Positions 39,132-47,157 of a stretch of DNA of 64,000 nt are shown here, piece by piece. The notes under the pieces are model-generated. The model did not search any database. It was not told where the DNA came from and saw nothing but the letters and a program-made list of their open reading frames with translations. Source of the stretch: Lachnospiraceae bacterium A2. Its GTDB lineage: Bacteria > Bacillota > Clostridia > Lachnospirales > Lachnospiraceae. Location of the stretch: assembly GCA_000403315.2 (NCBI GenBank), contig KE159636.1:3040233-3104232 (forward strand), read 5' to 3'. Within the stretch, counting starts at the first letter, position 1. Every line of letters begins with the position of its first letter. A program made the translations under genes and the position numbers.

Positions 39132-39424
39132 AAAAAAGTCCCTATGCTTTCGCATAGGGACGGAAAATTCCGCGGTACCACCCTGATTCCCAAATTCCCC
39201 TGCCATTCTATGCCGGGGCTTTGGGCGCTCTTTCTGCGTAACGTGCAGGGGACGTCATATCTTAATCTGGGGCGCCCCATTTCAGATATGCAGCTCCGGT
39301 GGGAAATTCGATTGCTGCCTTTCCTGAGGGGGCTTACAGCCGGTGGCCTCCTCTCTCTGTGAGCAGTGCAGTTCTCTACTTACATCATCGAAATGATGCG
39401 CGGCACCTTCATTGCTTTTGCTTG
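39132..39424 (-). promoter_or_regulatory. T-box riboswitch (tRNA-Phe) controlling pheST-queA
   Basis: Read on the minus strand, the T-box consensus AGGGTGGTACCGCG is present at 39184-39171, followed by a terminator hairpin GTCCCTATGCGAAAGCATAGGGAC (39161-39138) and six T. Upstream is a long structured leader with an AGTAGAG-type stem I region; a TTC (Phe) codon at 39305-39303 in GAATTTCC is the likely specifier. Uncharged tRNA-Phe would stabilise the antiterminator and turn on the operon. Confidence 0.92.
39138..39161 (-). terminator. T-box terminator hairpin
   Basis: A 10-bp stem GTCCCTATGC/GCATAGGGAC, loop GAAA, followed by TTTTTT. It is the off-state structure of the pheS T-box. A diverged family 3 repeat (39103-39135) follows directly. 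Confidence 0.9.
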
Positions 39425-39430
39425 GTTGCT

Positions 39431-39459
39431 ATTCTAACATGGGTTTTTAAAAACTGCAA
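39431..39459 (-). promoter_or_regulatory. Promoter of the pheST operon
   Basis: On the minus strand TTGCAG (39459-39454), a 17-base spacer, TAGAAT (39436-39431). It would start transcription just at the beginning of the T-box leader. Confidence 0.65.
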
Positions 39460-39605
39460 GGGGTTTTTTGAATTTTCATGCCATAAATTTCTGAAATAGT
39501 TACTGCCTGCTTTTATGCCCAGCAGCACGCCCCAGGATACGCAGAAACCGCAAAAGATGCCATTTTGTACTGAAAAACCAGAATTTTGGCACATCGCATA
39601 GGCAA

Positions 39606-40232
39606 TCATGCCTTTTTTCTATACCGTTCACATTCTCCTTCAAATTTGCATGTTGTTTTACGCGTGTTGGCTTCTAACTGTTGTTCTATTGCTTTCCATA
39701 CTTCCTCACGGATGCTATCTTTATGCACTTTGTTTGTATTAATCATCTTTTTCACGCTGGCAGCAAACCCGCGGCGCATATTTTTATCTAATGAGTTAAA
39801 AATTAATTGCCTTCTGTTTAAAGCATCCAGCATCCACCCCACAATGGTATCTTTATGTATGGTTTCCGTATCCTCCGCCCATACGCTTTCAAGGACAATC
39901 TTAGCCAACTTCTGTAACTTTCCGGCAATTAATGAAGCGATATCCCTATGCAACGTTTTATATTCTTCAATTTTAGTGTAACCGTCCGTTTCCTTTATGT
40001 CCAGCCCCGCTTCACAAAGTTTCCTGTCATCCAAAAAAACAATCCTGATTTCCTCTAAAGAGCGGAATCCAGAAGCCAGGGCTAACACGCCTTTCTTTAT
40101 ATCTTCCGCCCCCTTCTCCCCGACATACCAAGTGGAAATACAGTTTTCATCGGTCCGCAAATCACTGATTGCATCGGCAGAAATCATTCCATCCTCTACT
40201 ATGTCAGGCTGTTCTTGTGTCCACTCTTTCAT
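39606..40232 (-). CDS. Unknown protein, third gene of the IS-split operon
   Basis: A 208-residue protein from the ATG at 40232 (MKEWTQEQPDIVEDGM); an in-frame longer form starts at 40274. It is mainly helical after a first alpha/beta part (TWYVGEKGAEDIKKGVLALA, then IRIVFLDDRKLCE) and ends Lys/Arg-rich with three Cys. There is no signal peptide, membrane helix or recognisable catalytic motif. Its start overlaps the stop of the preceding gene by 29 bases, so they are linked. Base composition is clearly AT-richer than in pheS or nfo on each side, which suggests transfer. Function unknown. Confidence 0.6.
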   Translation of the reverse strand: MKEWTQEQPDIVEDGMISADAISDLRTDENCISTWYVGEKGAEDIKKGVLALASGFRSLEEIRIVFLDDRKLCEAGLDIKETDGYTKIEEYKTLHRDIASLIAGKLQKLAKIVLESVWAEDTETIHKDTIVGWMLDALNRRQLIFNSLDKNMRRGFAASVKKMINTNKVHKDSIREEVWKAIEQQLEANTRKTTCKFEGECERYRKKA

Positions 40233-40893
40233 AGGGCTTATCATCCTCATTAAATAACCCATACTCCTCATCACCGTACATTTCTATATATTTGACAACC
40301 CTGTTCCATTCTTTCTCTGCCCACGGGATACGCGGCACCACCGCTTTCATCAATGTGAGCGTGCTTTTAGAATTCCAATTGGAAAATGCTTTGATGGCAT
40401 AACCAATTACCCTGTCATCTTCATGGTTCAGGGCAGCCATTGCCATCGTAGGCCCTTGCGGCACAACCTCTTCATATTCCATATGGGATAATGTATGGAA
40501 TAAAGAACATAGAAACAATACGTCTTTAATATGTTTCAGAAATAAACGGTTCAGCCATTCCATAGCCTGCATTTGGGAACTCATGTTTATCAGGCTGTAC
40601 ACAATTTCTTCCATTGTGTTATATTCCCCTATTTTCAAATCATTCCAATTTAACAACAGAAAGATATCTTCCTCCGCAGATTCCCAGTCTATATCGGAAA
40701 CGTCAAATACACGTATTTTAGCTGCCTTTTCCAGTGGGCTGTCTGCTTCCTGGCTGTCCTGGTAAGAATATTTTTTAATATTTTTCACTTCTCCGCTGCT
40801 TTGTTCCACAGTAGAAGTAATGTTATTTTTTTTCTGTGCTTCATTTGAAAAAATATCCAATATTGTTGTTGTATAAAGAAAAATACTGTCCAT
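40204..40893 (-). CDS. Unknown protein, second gene of the IS-split operon
   Basis: A 229-residue soluble protein. After an N-terminal polar linker (residues 20-55), residues 60-210 look like short helical repeats (EEIVYSLINMSSQMQAMEWL; TMAMAALNHEDDRVIGYAIK), perhaps HEAT-like. No catalytic motif is seen. Its start lies only a few bases from the left end of the IS element; before the insertion it stood 4 bases after the stop of the gene now at 42489-43190. It may now have no promoter except one in or beyond the IS. Confidence 0.6.
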   Translation of the reverse strand: MDSIFLYTTTILDIFSNEAQKKNNITSTVEQSSGEVKNIKKYSYQDSQEADSPLEKAAKIRVFDVSDIDWESAEEDIFLLLNWNDLKIGEYNTMEEIVYSLINMSSQMQAMEWLNRLFLKHIKDVLFLCSLFHTLSHMEYEEVVPQGPTMAMAALNHEDDRVIGYAIKAFSNWNSKSTLTLMKAVVPRIPWAEKEWNRVVKYIEMYGDEEYGLFNEDDKPYERVDTRTA

Positions 40894-40922
40894 ATAGTCA
40901 GTGAATCCCTTTCAGATTATTT

Positions 40923-42508
40923 ACTCAAACTTCCCACACCGATTGGTGTGCTGAACCTTGAAAAATCAATACTTTAGTCTATAAAAAAGGCACAAACCTG
41001 CACTTGATGGTATAATTGAATTGCGAATAACAATCACACAGCAAGGAGATTTATGCCATGTCAAGTATACCATATAATGCTGAAAACGGGAATGAGATTT
41101 CTAACTCTGTCACAAATTTTATGACCCAATTCCAAATTGGGAAACTTCTTTTCAAATGTAATGCCGGAAAAGCAAAAGGGATTCCGGTAATCGAAGTGTT
41201 TCGATACCTGTTCTGTCTCATTTTCTCGGATAGAAGCATGTATATGCAGCGGAAAACAGGCATATTTGATGGTTCATTCTGCAAGAACACCGTTTATCGC
41301 TTCCTCAATAATGCGAAGATTAACTGGTTTCGGTTCACAACCCTGCTTTCAAGCCGGATCATTAACGATTTCATGAAGCCGCTTACGGATGAGAGCCGCA
41401 AAGATGTCTTCATTATTGATGACAGCCTGTTTGACCGTTCCCGTTCAAATAAAACGGAACTTCTGGCGAAAGTCTTCGACCACTGCTCTATGAAGTACAA
41501 GAAAGGTTACCGTATGCTGACACTTGGATGGTCCGATGGCAACTCCTTTGTTCCGATCAACCATCGTCTTCTGTCGGCAGCCGACGATAAAAATCTGCTC
41601 TGCAAAGCCGCAAACTTCGATGGACGTTCTCTTGCCGGGAAAAGGCGGAAAGAATCCAGACGAAAGGCAACAGAAGTCTTGATTGACCTGATCAAAGCAG
41701 CACAATCATCTGGCGTTTCTGCAAAATATGTGCTGTTCGACAGTTGGTTTTCATCACCGAAGACCATTAGCGCATTAAAGACAGACTGCAAATTAGACAC
41801 AATCGCAATGGTTAAGAAAAGCAGTAAAATCAAATATGGCTATCAGGATGGCAGATACAACATCAAAGAAATCTATAAACAGTGTAAAAAACGCAGGGGC
41901 CGCTCCAAGTACCTGCTTTCTGTTGACGTAACCGTTGGTGATGAGGCAATTCCGGCAAAAATCGTCTGTGTCCGGAACAAAGGCAAGAGAAAAGACTGGC
42001 TTGCCATCATCAGCACGGACACAGCTATCTCAGCGGAAGAAATCATCCGTATCTATGGGAAACGCTGGGATATAGAGGTGTTTTTCAAAACCTGCAAATC
42101 CTATCTGCATCTGGTAAAGGAGTGCCGGAGCCTGTCCTATGATGCTTTGACTGCTCATGTATCCATTGTCTTTGCACGATATATGATGCTTGCAGTTACA
42201 CAGCGGTGCAATACCGATGACAAAACGATATGTGAACTGTTTTTCCGTCTCATGGATGAACTGGATGACATCACTTTCAATCAATCCATGAGGATTATCA
42301 TGGACGCACTAATGGATGCCGTTATGGAATATTTCCACATCACAGAACAGCAGCTTGAGGAATTCACTGCCAGCTTTGTTCAGAGACTGCCGAAGTACAT
42401 GCAAAAAGCATTGGAGTGCAGTTCAGCGGCTGCCTGAGCGCTATTTTGTGAGCTAAAGTATTGATTTTTCAGGGAGCAAATCCCATTTTTAATGTGGGAA
42501 GTTTGAGT
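40923..42508 (+). mobile_element. Complete IS4-like insertion sequence, 1586 bp
   Basis: The ends are perfect 16-base inverted repeats: ACTCAAACTTCCCACA at 40923-40938 and its complement at 42493-42508. A second inner pair, TGAAAAATCAATACTTTAG, lies nearer the transposase. The element is flanked by the 5-base target duplication TATTT (40918-40922 and 42509-42513). It holds one intact transposase gene and subterminal hairpins (CACACCgattGGTGTG). The intact ends and duplication point to a recent insertion. Confidence 0.92.
41058..42437 (+). CDS. IS4-family-like DDE transposase
   Basis: A 459-residue RNase-H-fold transposase. First Asp in VFIIDDSLFDRS, second Asp in YVLFDSWFSSPKTI, and the C1 signature Y-(2)-R-(3)-E-(6)-K in YGKRWDIEVFFKTCK, which carries the catalytic Glu; this signature is the mark of IS4-type elements. 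The reading frame is full length and undamaged, so the element may be active. AGGAG precedes the ATG. It lies opposite in direction to the operon it interrupts. Confidence 0.93.
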   Translation: MSSIPYNAENGNEISNSVTNFMTQFQIGKLLFKCNAGKAKGIPVIEVFRYLFCLIFSDRSMYMQRKTGIFDGSFCKNTVYRFLNNAKINWFRFTTLLSSRIINDFMKPLTDESRKDVFIIDDSLFDRSRSNKTELLAKVFDHCSMKYKKGYRMLTLGWSDGNSFVPINHRLLSAADDKNLLCKAANFDGRSLAGKRRKESRRKATEVLIDLIKAAQSSGVSAKYVLFDSWFSSPKTISALKTDCKLDTIAMVKKSSKIKYGYQDGRYNIKEIYKQCKKRRGRSKYLLSVDVTVGDEAIPAKIVCVRNKGKRKDWLAIISTDTAISAEEIIRIYGKRWDIEVFFKTCKSYLHLVKECRSLSYDALTAHVSIVFARYMMLAVTQRCNTDDKTICELFFRLMDELDDITFNQSMRIIMDALMDAVMEYFHITEQQLEEFTASFVQRLPKYMQKALECSSAAA

Positions 42509-43190
42509 TATTTATGATATCTTCTTTCCATTTTAGGGCCTCCTTAAAAAAAACTTTACAGCTTTCTATGGAAAAACGATCTTCCATGTTCTCGCCCAAT
42601 GTATTAATGTCTATCTTAACCTGAATCCCCTTTACTTCAACATTCCCATGTTCAGCCACAGCGATACTTTCTATATTTTGCCCAATGTTCACGTTTTCCC
42701 CTAAGCCCGCGCACTCCATCCTGGCCACATTCTTAGTTCCCCATTCAATGGTATTTTCGCAAAATGGGTACGATTGCCCCGCAATTATTTTCTTCCAGAT
42801 ACCCTCGCCTTCCTCTTTGGAAGTTATTTTCGAAACTGCAGTGGAATTCAGCGCAATCCTATAAATTTTCAATTCAAATGCTTCTATTATTTTGCCCAGA
42901 TAACCTATGGCAGAACAAAATTCCAAACTGCCGCCCTCTTTTATTTCAATGTCAATTCTGTCCGGCAAAAAAATCATGCTGCATTTCTTTTCCTCACAGA
43001 TGAACTGTGGGCGCGATTTCTTTGTCACTTTATTTGTAGGCTGTTCAATTTGGATCATTTGAATCATATTGGGCAGAAATCCATCCTGGCCTAAAATTTT
43101 GTACAATTTCGAAACATTGTCTTGGTTCGCTTCCAAAAAATCATAATTCCCAAATATGCTGTATTTTATGTTCTGTATGTTTAATTCCAT
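42489..43190 (-). CDS. Unknown protein (TIGR04255-like layout), first gene of the IS-split operon
   Basis: A 233-residue protein beginning MELNIQNIKYSIFGNYDFLE. Size and pattern (a DGFLPNMIQMIQ segment near residue 34, a central IRIxLNS-type strand, and a terminal helix FKEALKWKED) recall TIGR04255 proteins, but I am not sure. The IS inserted inside its last codons: it now ends ...INNSNFPH using IS bases; joining the flanks and removing one TATTT copy gives ...INNLKGIH and a stop at almost the same length, followed 4 bases later by the next gene's ATG. So the protein survives with a changed tail, while its downstream partners are cut off. AT-rich. Confidence 0.65.
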   Translation of the reverse strand: MELNIQNIKYSIFGNYDFLEANQDNVSKLYKILGQDGFLPNMIQMIQIEQPTNKVTKKSRPQFICEEKKCSMIFLPDRIDIEIKEGGSLEFCSAIGYLGKIIEAFELKIYRIALNSTAVSKITSKEEGEGIWKKIIAGQSYPFCENTIEWGTKNVARMECAGLGENVNIGQNIESIAVAEHGNVEVKGIQVKIDINTLGENMEDRFSIESCKVFFKEALKWKEDIINNSNFPH

Positions 43191-43410
43191 CTAAACCCCT
43201 CCTGAAGCCCAGTTTACCTAAATAGTATTATACCTAAAGTATTTCCAATATTCAACTTAAAATCTGCATCATTCCTTTCTTTTCATTCAGGCACAAAAAG
43301 TTTTTTATCATTATACCACTTCCGCAACAGCTTTGGGATTTTATTTTTTATTTTCTATTTTTACTGGTTTATGAAATTCCGTATGCCTGGAAAAACTATG
43401 TCCATTTTCC

Positions 43411-44403
43411 CTATTTTTCAAAATGCTGGTAATCCTTCACAGAATTCCAATTCCCGCCCCACGCAAACCCATGCTCCTGAAAAAGCTGCAGGCACAAATC
43501 CCCTTCTGCAATTTTATATGGGAAATCCCCGTCCCGGTCTGCATAGTCCGCCCCGTTTGCAGGGCTTACCAGCAGTTCCCCGGTGCCTGATCCCTTGACA
43601 TAAGGGTTATATTTGGGGTTGACGTCTATGGCAAGGCCAAGCGCATGTTTGGAGAGCTTGGAAGACCCGGCAATTTCCCGGTAATTGAAAGCGGAGGTAT
43701 TGTTGTCGGACATAGAGCTTTCATCATCTGCGCCATATGCATCAATCAGCACCATTTTTTCTATTGGGTAGGACTGTGCATAGAGCTGGGACATAATTTC
43801 CAAAATATCCTCCGCTATGGACTGGTTCACAACCAGTTCCCCAATATGGGTGTTTCCGTCAAAGCCCATATGGAGCACACGCAGGTAACGGAGTTCCGCA
43901 AGGGAAATGTTCCCATTTTCCTGATAGGAGCTGCCCATCATCCGCTGCTGCACCTCCTCTGGCAGCTCCTCACTGTAAAAAAAGCTGTCCAGGGCTGGCT
44001 GGGACAGGCCGGAAACATCGAAAATGCTGCCAGCTTCCAGCACATCCATATCTGAAAAGGCTGCCCCCTGCTGAAATGCATTGGGTTCCTGAACCTGCCC
44101 CTCCGTTTCTGGCTCCGCCCCATCTGGTCCCACATTCTGCTGGGATGCATTAGGTTCCTGAACCTGCCCCTCCGTTTCTGGCCCCGCCCCATCTGGCCCC
44201 ACGCTTCGCTGCACTGCCGTTTCCTGCCCCGTCTTACTGCCAACTAGCTGGAATTCCCGGAAAACCGCAAAGGCGGCAAAGGCCATAACGCAAAAGACCA
44301 TGCATTTTGCCAAAATTCCGGCTCCAGCGCTGCGCCTGGGTTTCCTCCCCCTCCTTATGGCATTTCTGCTTCCTTTGCTTTTTCGCTGCAATGGCTTCCC
44401 CAC
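43411..44403 (-). CDS. Membrane-anchored M15-family peptidase (D,D-carboxypeptidase-like)
   Basis: A 330-residue protein with a basic N-terminus and one membrane anchor (about 30-50, MVFCVMAFAAFAVF), a low-complexity linker with two copies of a Gly/Pro/Glu unit (VGPDGAxPETEGQVQEPNA), and a C-terminal metallopeptidase domain. Zinc ligands of the M15 group are seen as SKHALGLAIDVNPKYNPY and the terminal WGGNWNSVKDYQHFEK. It probably trims peptidoglycan peptides outside the cell. The start is uncertain: GTG at 44403 or TTG 12 bases later. It lies 6 bases after nfo, so it belongs to the ilvD-nfo run. Confidence 0.82.
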   Translation of the reverse strand: MGKPLQRKSKGSRNAIRRGRKPRRSAGAGILAKCMVFCVMAFAAFAVFREFQLVGSKTGQETAVQRSVGPDGAGPETEGQVQEPNASQQNVGPDGAEPETEGQVQEPNAFQQGAAFSDMDVLEAGSIFDVSGLSQPALDSFFYSEELPEEVQQRMMGSSYQENGNISLAELRYLRVLHMGFDGNTHIGELVVNQSIAEDILEIMSQLYAQSYPIEKMVLIDAYGADDESSMSDNNTSAFNYREIAGSSKLSKHALGLAIDVNPKYNPYVKGSGTGELLVSPANGADYADRDGDFPYKIAEGDLCLQLFQEHGFAWGGNWNSVKDYQHFEK

Positions 44404-44409
44404 CCTTCT

Positions 44410-45246
44410 TTATGAAATTATTGCACACTGGCGCAGCAGGGCAATCTCCTTCTGGTAGCCAGCCAAATCATTGGGCGTTTCCAGGAAAAATGGGAGTTCC
44501 CGCAGCTTGGGGTGGGTGACAATCGCTTCAAAGGTTTTTAGCCCGATATTCCCTTCCCCAATTTTAGCATGGCGGTCCTTATGGCTGCCCAGCAGGTTCA
44601 TGCTGTCGTTCAGGTGCATGGCTTTCAGGCGCCTAAGCCCAAGGACAGATTCAAACTCCTCCAGCACCTGCTCCAATTGGCTGGTAATATCGTAGCCCCC
44701 GTCAAATACATGGCAGGTGTCCATGCAGACCCCAATGCGGCTGCTGTCTGCCACCCGTTCTATAATGGCTTGCAGCTCCTCGAAATTCCGGCCAATTTCC
44801 GTCCCTTTCCCCGCCATAGTTTCCAGCAGGATGGTTGCATGGAACCCATGCTCCTGGATCCGGTCCAGCATATCGGCAATGTAGGCGATCCCTGCTTCTG
44901 CCCCCTGCTTTACATGGGAGCCGGGATGGAAATTGTACATCGCGTCTGGGATATATTCCAGACGCTCCAAATCATCGCGCATCGTATTGTACGCAAACTG
45001 CCTGATCCCCTCGTCCTTGGCACATGCATTTAAGGTATAAGGGGCATGGGCCAGAATCTGGGCAATCCCATGCTCCTGTGCATACGCAAGATAAGCGGCA
45101 ATATCTTCGGTATCCAATGCTTTTGCCTTGCCGCCCCTTGGGTTCCTGGTAAAAAACTGGAAGGTGTTGGCCCCTATGCCCACTGCCTCCTTCCCCATGG
45201 CTAAAAAGCCTTTCGCGGATGACAAATGGCATCCAATCCTTAACAT
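44410..45246 (-). CDS. nfo: Endonuclease IV (AP endonuclease)
   Basis: A 278-residue TIM-barrel enzyme that cuts DNA at abasic sites using three metal ions. Family signatures: [12 protein letters not shown] at the start, [66 protein letters not shown], and [20 protein letters not shown]. The ATG at 45246 is chosen by homology of its first residues; it overlaps the ilvD stop by 7 bases. A further 36 codons upstream in frame lie inside ilvD and are not used. Confidence 0.95.
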   Translation of the reverse strand: MLRIGCHLSSAKGFLAMGKEAVGIGANTFQFFTRNPRGGKAKALDTEDIAAYLAYAQEHGIAQILAHAPYTLNACAKDEGIRQFAYNTMRDDLERLEYIPDAMYNFHPGSHVKQGAEAGIAYIADMLDRIQEHGFHATILLETMAGKGTEIGRNFEELQAIIERVADSSRIGVCMDTCHVFDGGYDITSQLEQVLEEFESVLGLRRLKAMHLNDSMNLLGSHKDRHAKIGEGNIGLKTFEAIVTHPKLRELPFFLETPNDLAGYQKEIALLRQCAIIS

Positions 45247-46919
45247 ACTGAAAACGGCTCCTTTTTCATAACTGCGCCAGTTGCGCCGGAAGTTACCATC
45301 TGGGCATACCTTGCCAGATACCCTTCCGTTACCTTCGGCGCCCTTGGCTGCCATCCTTCTTTCCGTTTCGCAAGGGTTTCCTCCGGCACATCCAGCTCCA
45401 GCGTTAATGCCGGGATATTGATTTTAATGATATCCCCTTCCTCCACCAGCGCAATGGGCCCGCCTACTGCGGCTTCCGGGGAAACATGGCCGATGGACGC
45501 GCCCCGGCTTGCCCCGGAAAAGCGGCCGTCCGTAATCAGCGCAACTGTTGATCCCAAGCCCATCCCTGCAATTGCAGAAGTCGGGTTTAACATTTCCCTC
45601 ATGCCAGGGCCTCCCTTTGGCCCTTCGTAGCGGATGACTACCACGTCCCCAGCCACGATTTTCCCGCCTTTGATTGCCGCAATGGCATCTTCCTCACAGT
45701 CAAATACACGCGCTGGCCCTTCGTGCACCATCATTTCCGGCGCAACTGCAGAACGTTTCACTACGCTGCCTTCCGGGGCTAAGTTCCCCTTTAACACGGC
45801 AAGCCCGCCGGTTTTGCTGTAGGGGTTTTCCAGGGGGCGGATCACTTCCGGGTTCCTGTTGGCACAGCCCTTGATATTTTCCCCAACCGTTTTCCCAGTC
45901 ACAGTCATGCAGTCAAGGTTTAATAAACCAAGCTCTGCCAGTTCTCCCATAACTGCATAGACGCCCCCGGCTTCATTCAAGTCCTCCATGTAAGTAGGGC
46001 CTGCTGGGGCAAGGTGGCAGAGGTTGGGGGTTTTCTCACTGATTTCATTGGCAAACCCAATGTCAAAATCAAACCCAATTTCATGGGCAATTGCCGGAAG
46101 GTGGAGCATACTGTTGGTGGAACAGCCCAGCGCCATGTCCACAGCCAGCGCGTTCAGAACAGCGTCCTTTGTCATAATGTCCCTTGGGCGGATGTTTTGC
46201 TTCAGCAGATCCATTACTGCCATGCCTGCATGTTTTGCAAGGCGCAGGCGGTCAGAATACACGGCCGGGACCGTCCCGTTCCCCTTTAATCCCATGCCCA
46301 GGGCTTCGGTCAGGCAGTTCATGGAATTGGCGGTGTACATCCCAGAGCAGGAACCGCAGGTAGGGCATGCCTTTTCCTCAAATTCGCATACATCCTCCTC
46401 CGTCATGGTGCCAGCCGCATATGAGCCAACTGCCTCAAACATGGAGGACAGGCTGGTCTTTTTCCCTTTTACATGGCCTGCCAGCATAGGGCCGCCGGAC
46501 ACAAATACCGTTGGCACATTAATCCTTGCGGCTGCCATCAGGAGCCCGGGCACATTTTTGTCGCAGTTGGGCACCATAACCAGCGCGTCAAACTGATGGG
46601 CAAGGGCCATGCATTCGGTAGAATCTGCAATCAGGTCGCGGGTCACAAGGGAGTATTTCATGCCGGTATGCCCCATGGCAATCCCGTCGCAGACTGCAAT
46701 GGCCGGGAACACCACCGGGACGCCCCCTGCTTCTGCTACCCCAAGCTTCACGGCATTTACAATTTTGTCAAGGTTCATATGCCCGGGGACAATCTCATTG
46801 TAGGAGCTTACAATCCCAACTAACGGCCGCTCCATTTCCTCCTTGGTAAACCCAAGTGCGTTGAACAAAGAACGGTGGGGCGCCTGCTGCATCCCTTTTT
46901 TTACATTATCGCTTCTCAT
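45240..46919 (-). CDS. ilvD: Dihydroxy-acid dehydratase
   Basis: A 559-residue Fe-S enzyme of valine, leucine and isoleucine synthesis; it dehydrates 2,3-dihydroxy acids. The cluster-binding Cys residues are in PNCDKNVPG and [37 protein letters not shown] near the end is also typical. AAAGAGG stands 9 bases before the ATG. It stands without other ilv genes and leads the ilvD-nfo-M15 run; a promoter with inverted-repeat sequence lies upstream. Confidence 0.97.
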   Translation of the reverse strand: MRSDNVKKGMQQAPHRSLFNALGFTKEEMERPLVGIVSSYNEIVPGHMNLDKIVNAVKLGVAEAGGVPVVFPAIAVCDGIAMGHTGMKYSLVTRDLIADSTECMALAHQFDALVMVPNCDKNVPGLLMAAARINVPTVFVSGGPMLAGHVKGKKTSLSSMFEAVGSYAAGTMTEEDVCEFEEKACPTCGSCSGMYTANSMNCLTEALGMGLKGNGTVPAVYSDRLRLAKHAGMAVMDLLKQNIRPRDIMTKDAVLNALAVDMALGCSTNSMLHLPAIAHEIGFDFDIGFANEISEKTPNLCHLAPAGPTYMEDLNEAGGVYAVMGELAELGLLNLDCMTVTGKTVGENIKGCANRNPEVIRPLENPYSKTGGLAVLKGNLAPEGSVVKRSAVAPEMMVHEGPARVFDCEEDAIAAIKGGKIVAGDVVVIRYEGPKGGPGMREMLNPTSAIAGMGLGSTVALITDGRFSGASRGASIGHVSPEAAVGGPIALVEEGDIIKINIPALTLELDVPEETLAKRKEGWQPRAPKVTEGYLARYAQMVTSGATGAVMKKEPFSVC

Positions 46920-46967
46920 TATTTTTACCTCTTTCTTATTTTTTACTTTTTTATATTTCCTGCTATT

Positions 46968-46996
46968 ATATTACCACGTTAGTTGTATGATGTCAA
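46968..46996 (-). promoter_or_regulatory. Promoter of ilvD
   Basis: Minus strand: TTGACA (46996-46991), a 17-base spacer, TAATAT (46973-46968), about 45 bases before the ilvD start. Confidence 0.65.
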
Positions 46997-47016
46997 TATA
47001 GATGTATGACATTATG
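46984..47016. promoter_or_regulatory. Possible operator overlapping the ilvD -35 box
   Basis: TGTATGATGTCA and TGTATGACATTA stand as a direct repeat 19 bases apart, and ATGTCA...TGACAT forms an inverted repeat with an 11-base spacer. The sites cover and flank the -35 box, as a repressor site would. The regulator is unknown; a GntR gene lies 3 kb away. Confidence 0.4.
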
Positions 47017-47054
47017 GGATATAGTCACATTGTATAAATGGAAAAGCCCCTGAA

Positions 47055-47083
47055 TTGACTTTTCTGGCAATTTATGCTATATT
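47055..47083 (+). promoter_or_regulatory. Promoter of the hybrid histidine kinase
   Basis: TTGACT (47055-47060), a 17-base spacer, TATATT (47078-47083), about 75 bases before the start codon. Confidence 0.65.
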
Positions 47084-47157
47084 TCCGTTAGAGAATGTCC
47101 GGAAAATTTTCTATTTTTTTGGGCAGCCTACTATTGGGCTATCAGGAGGATACTGCC

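Noticed and set aside
45247..45354. N-terminal extension of endonuclease IV
   Set aside because: The 36 extra codons lie inside ilvD and do not resemble the family; the ATG at 45246 gives the normal start.
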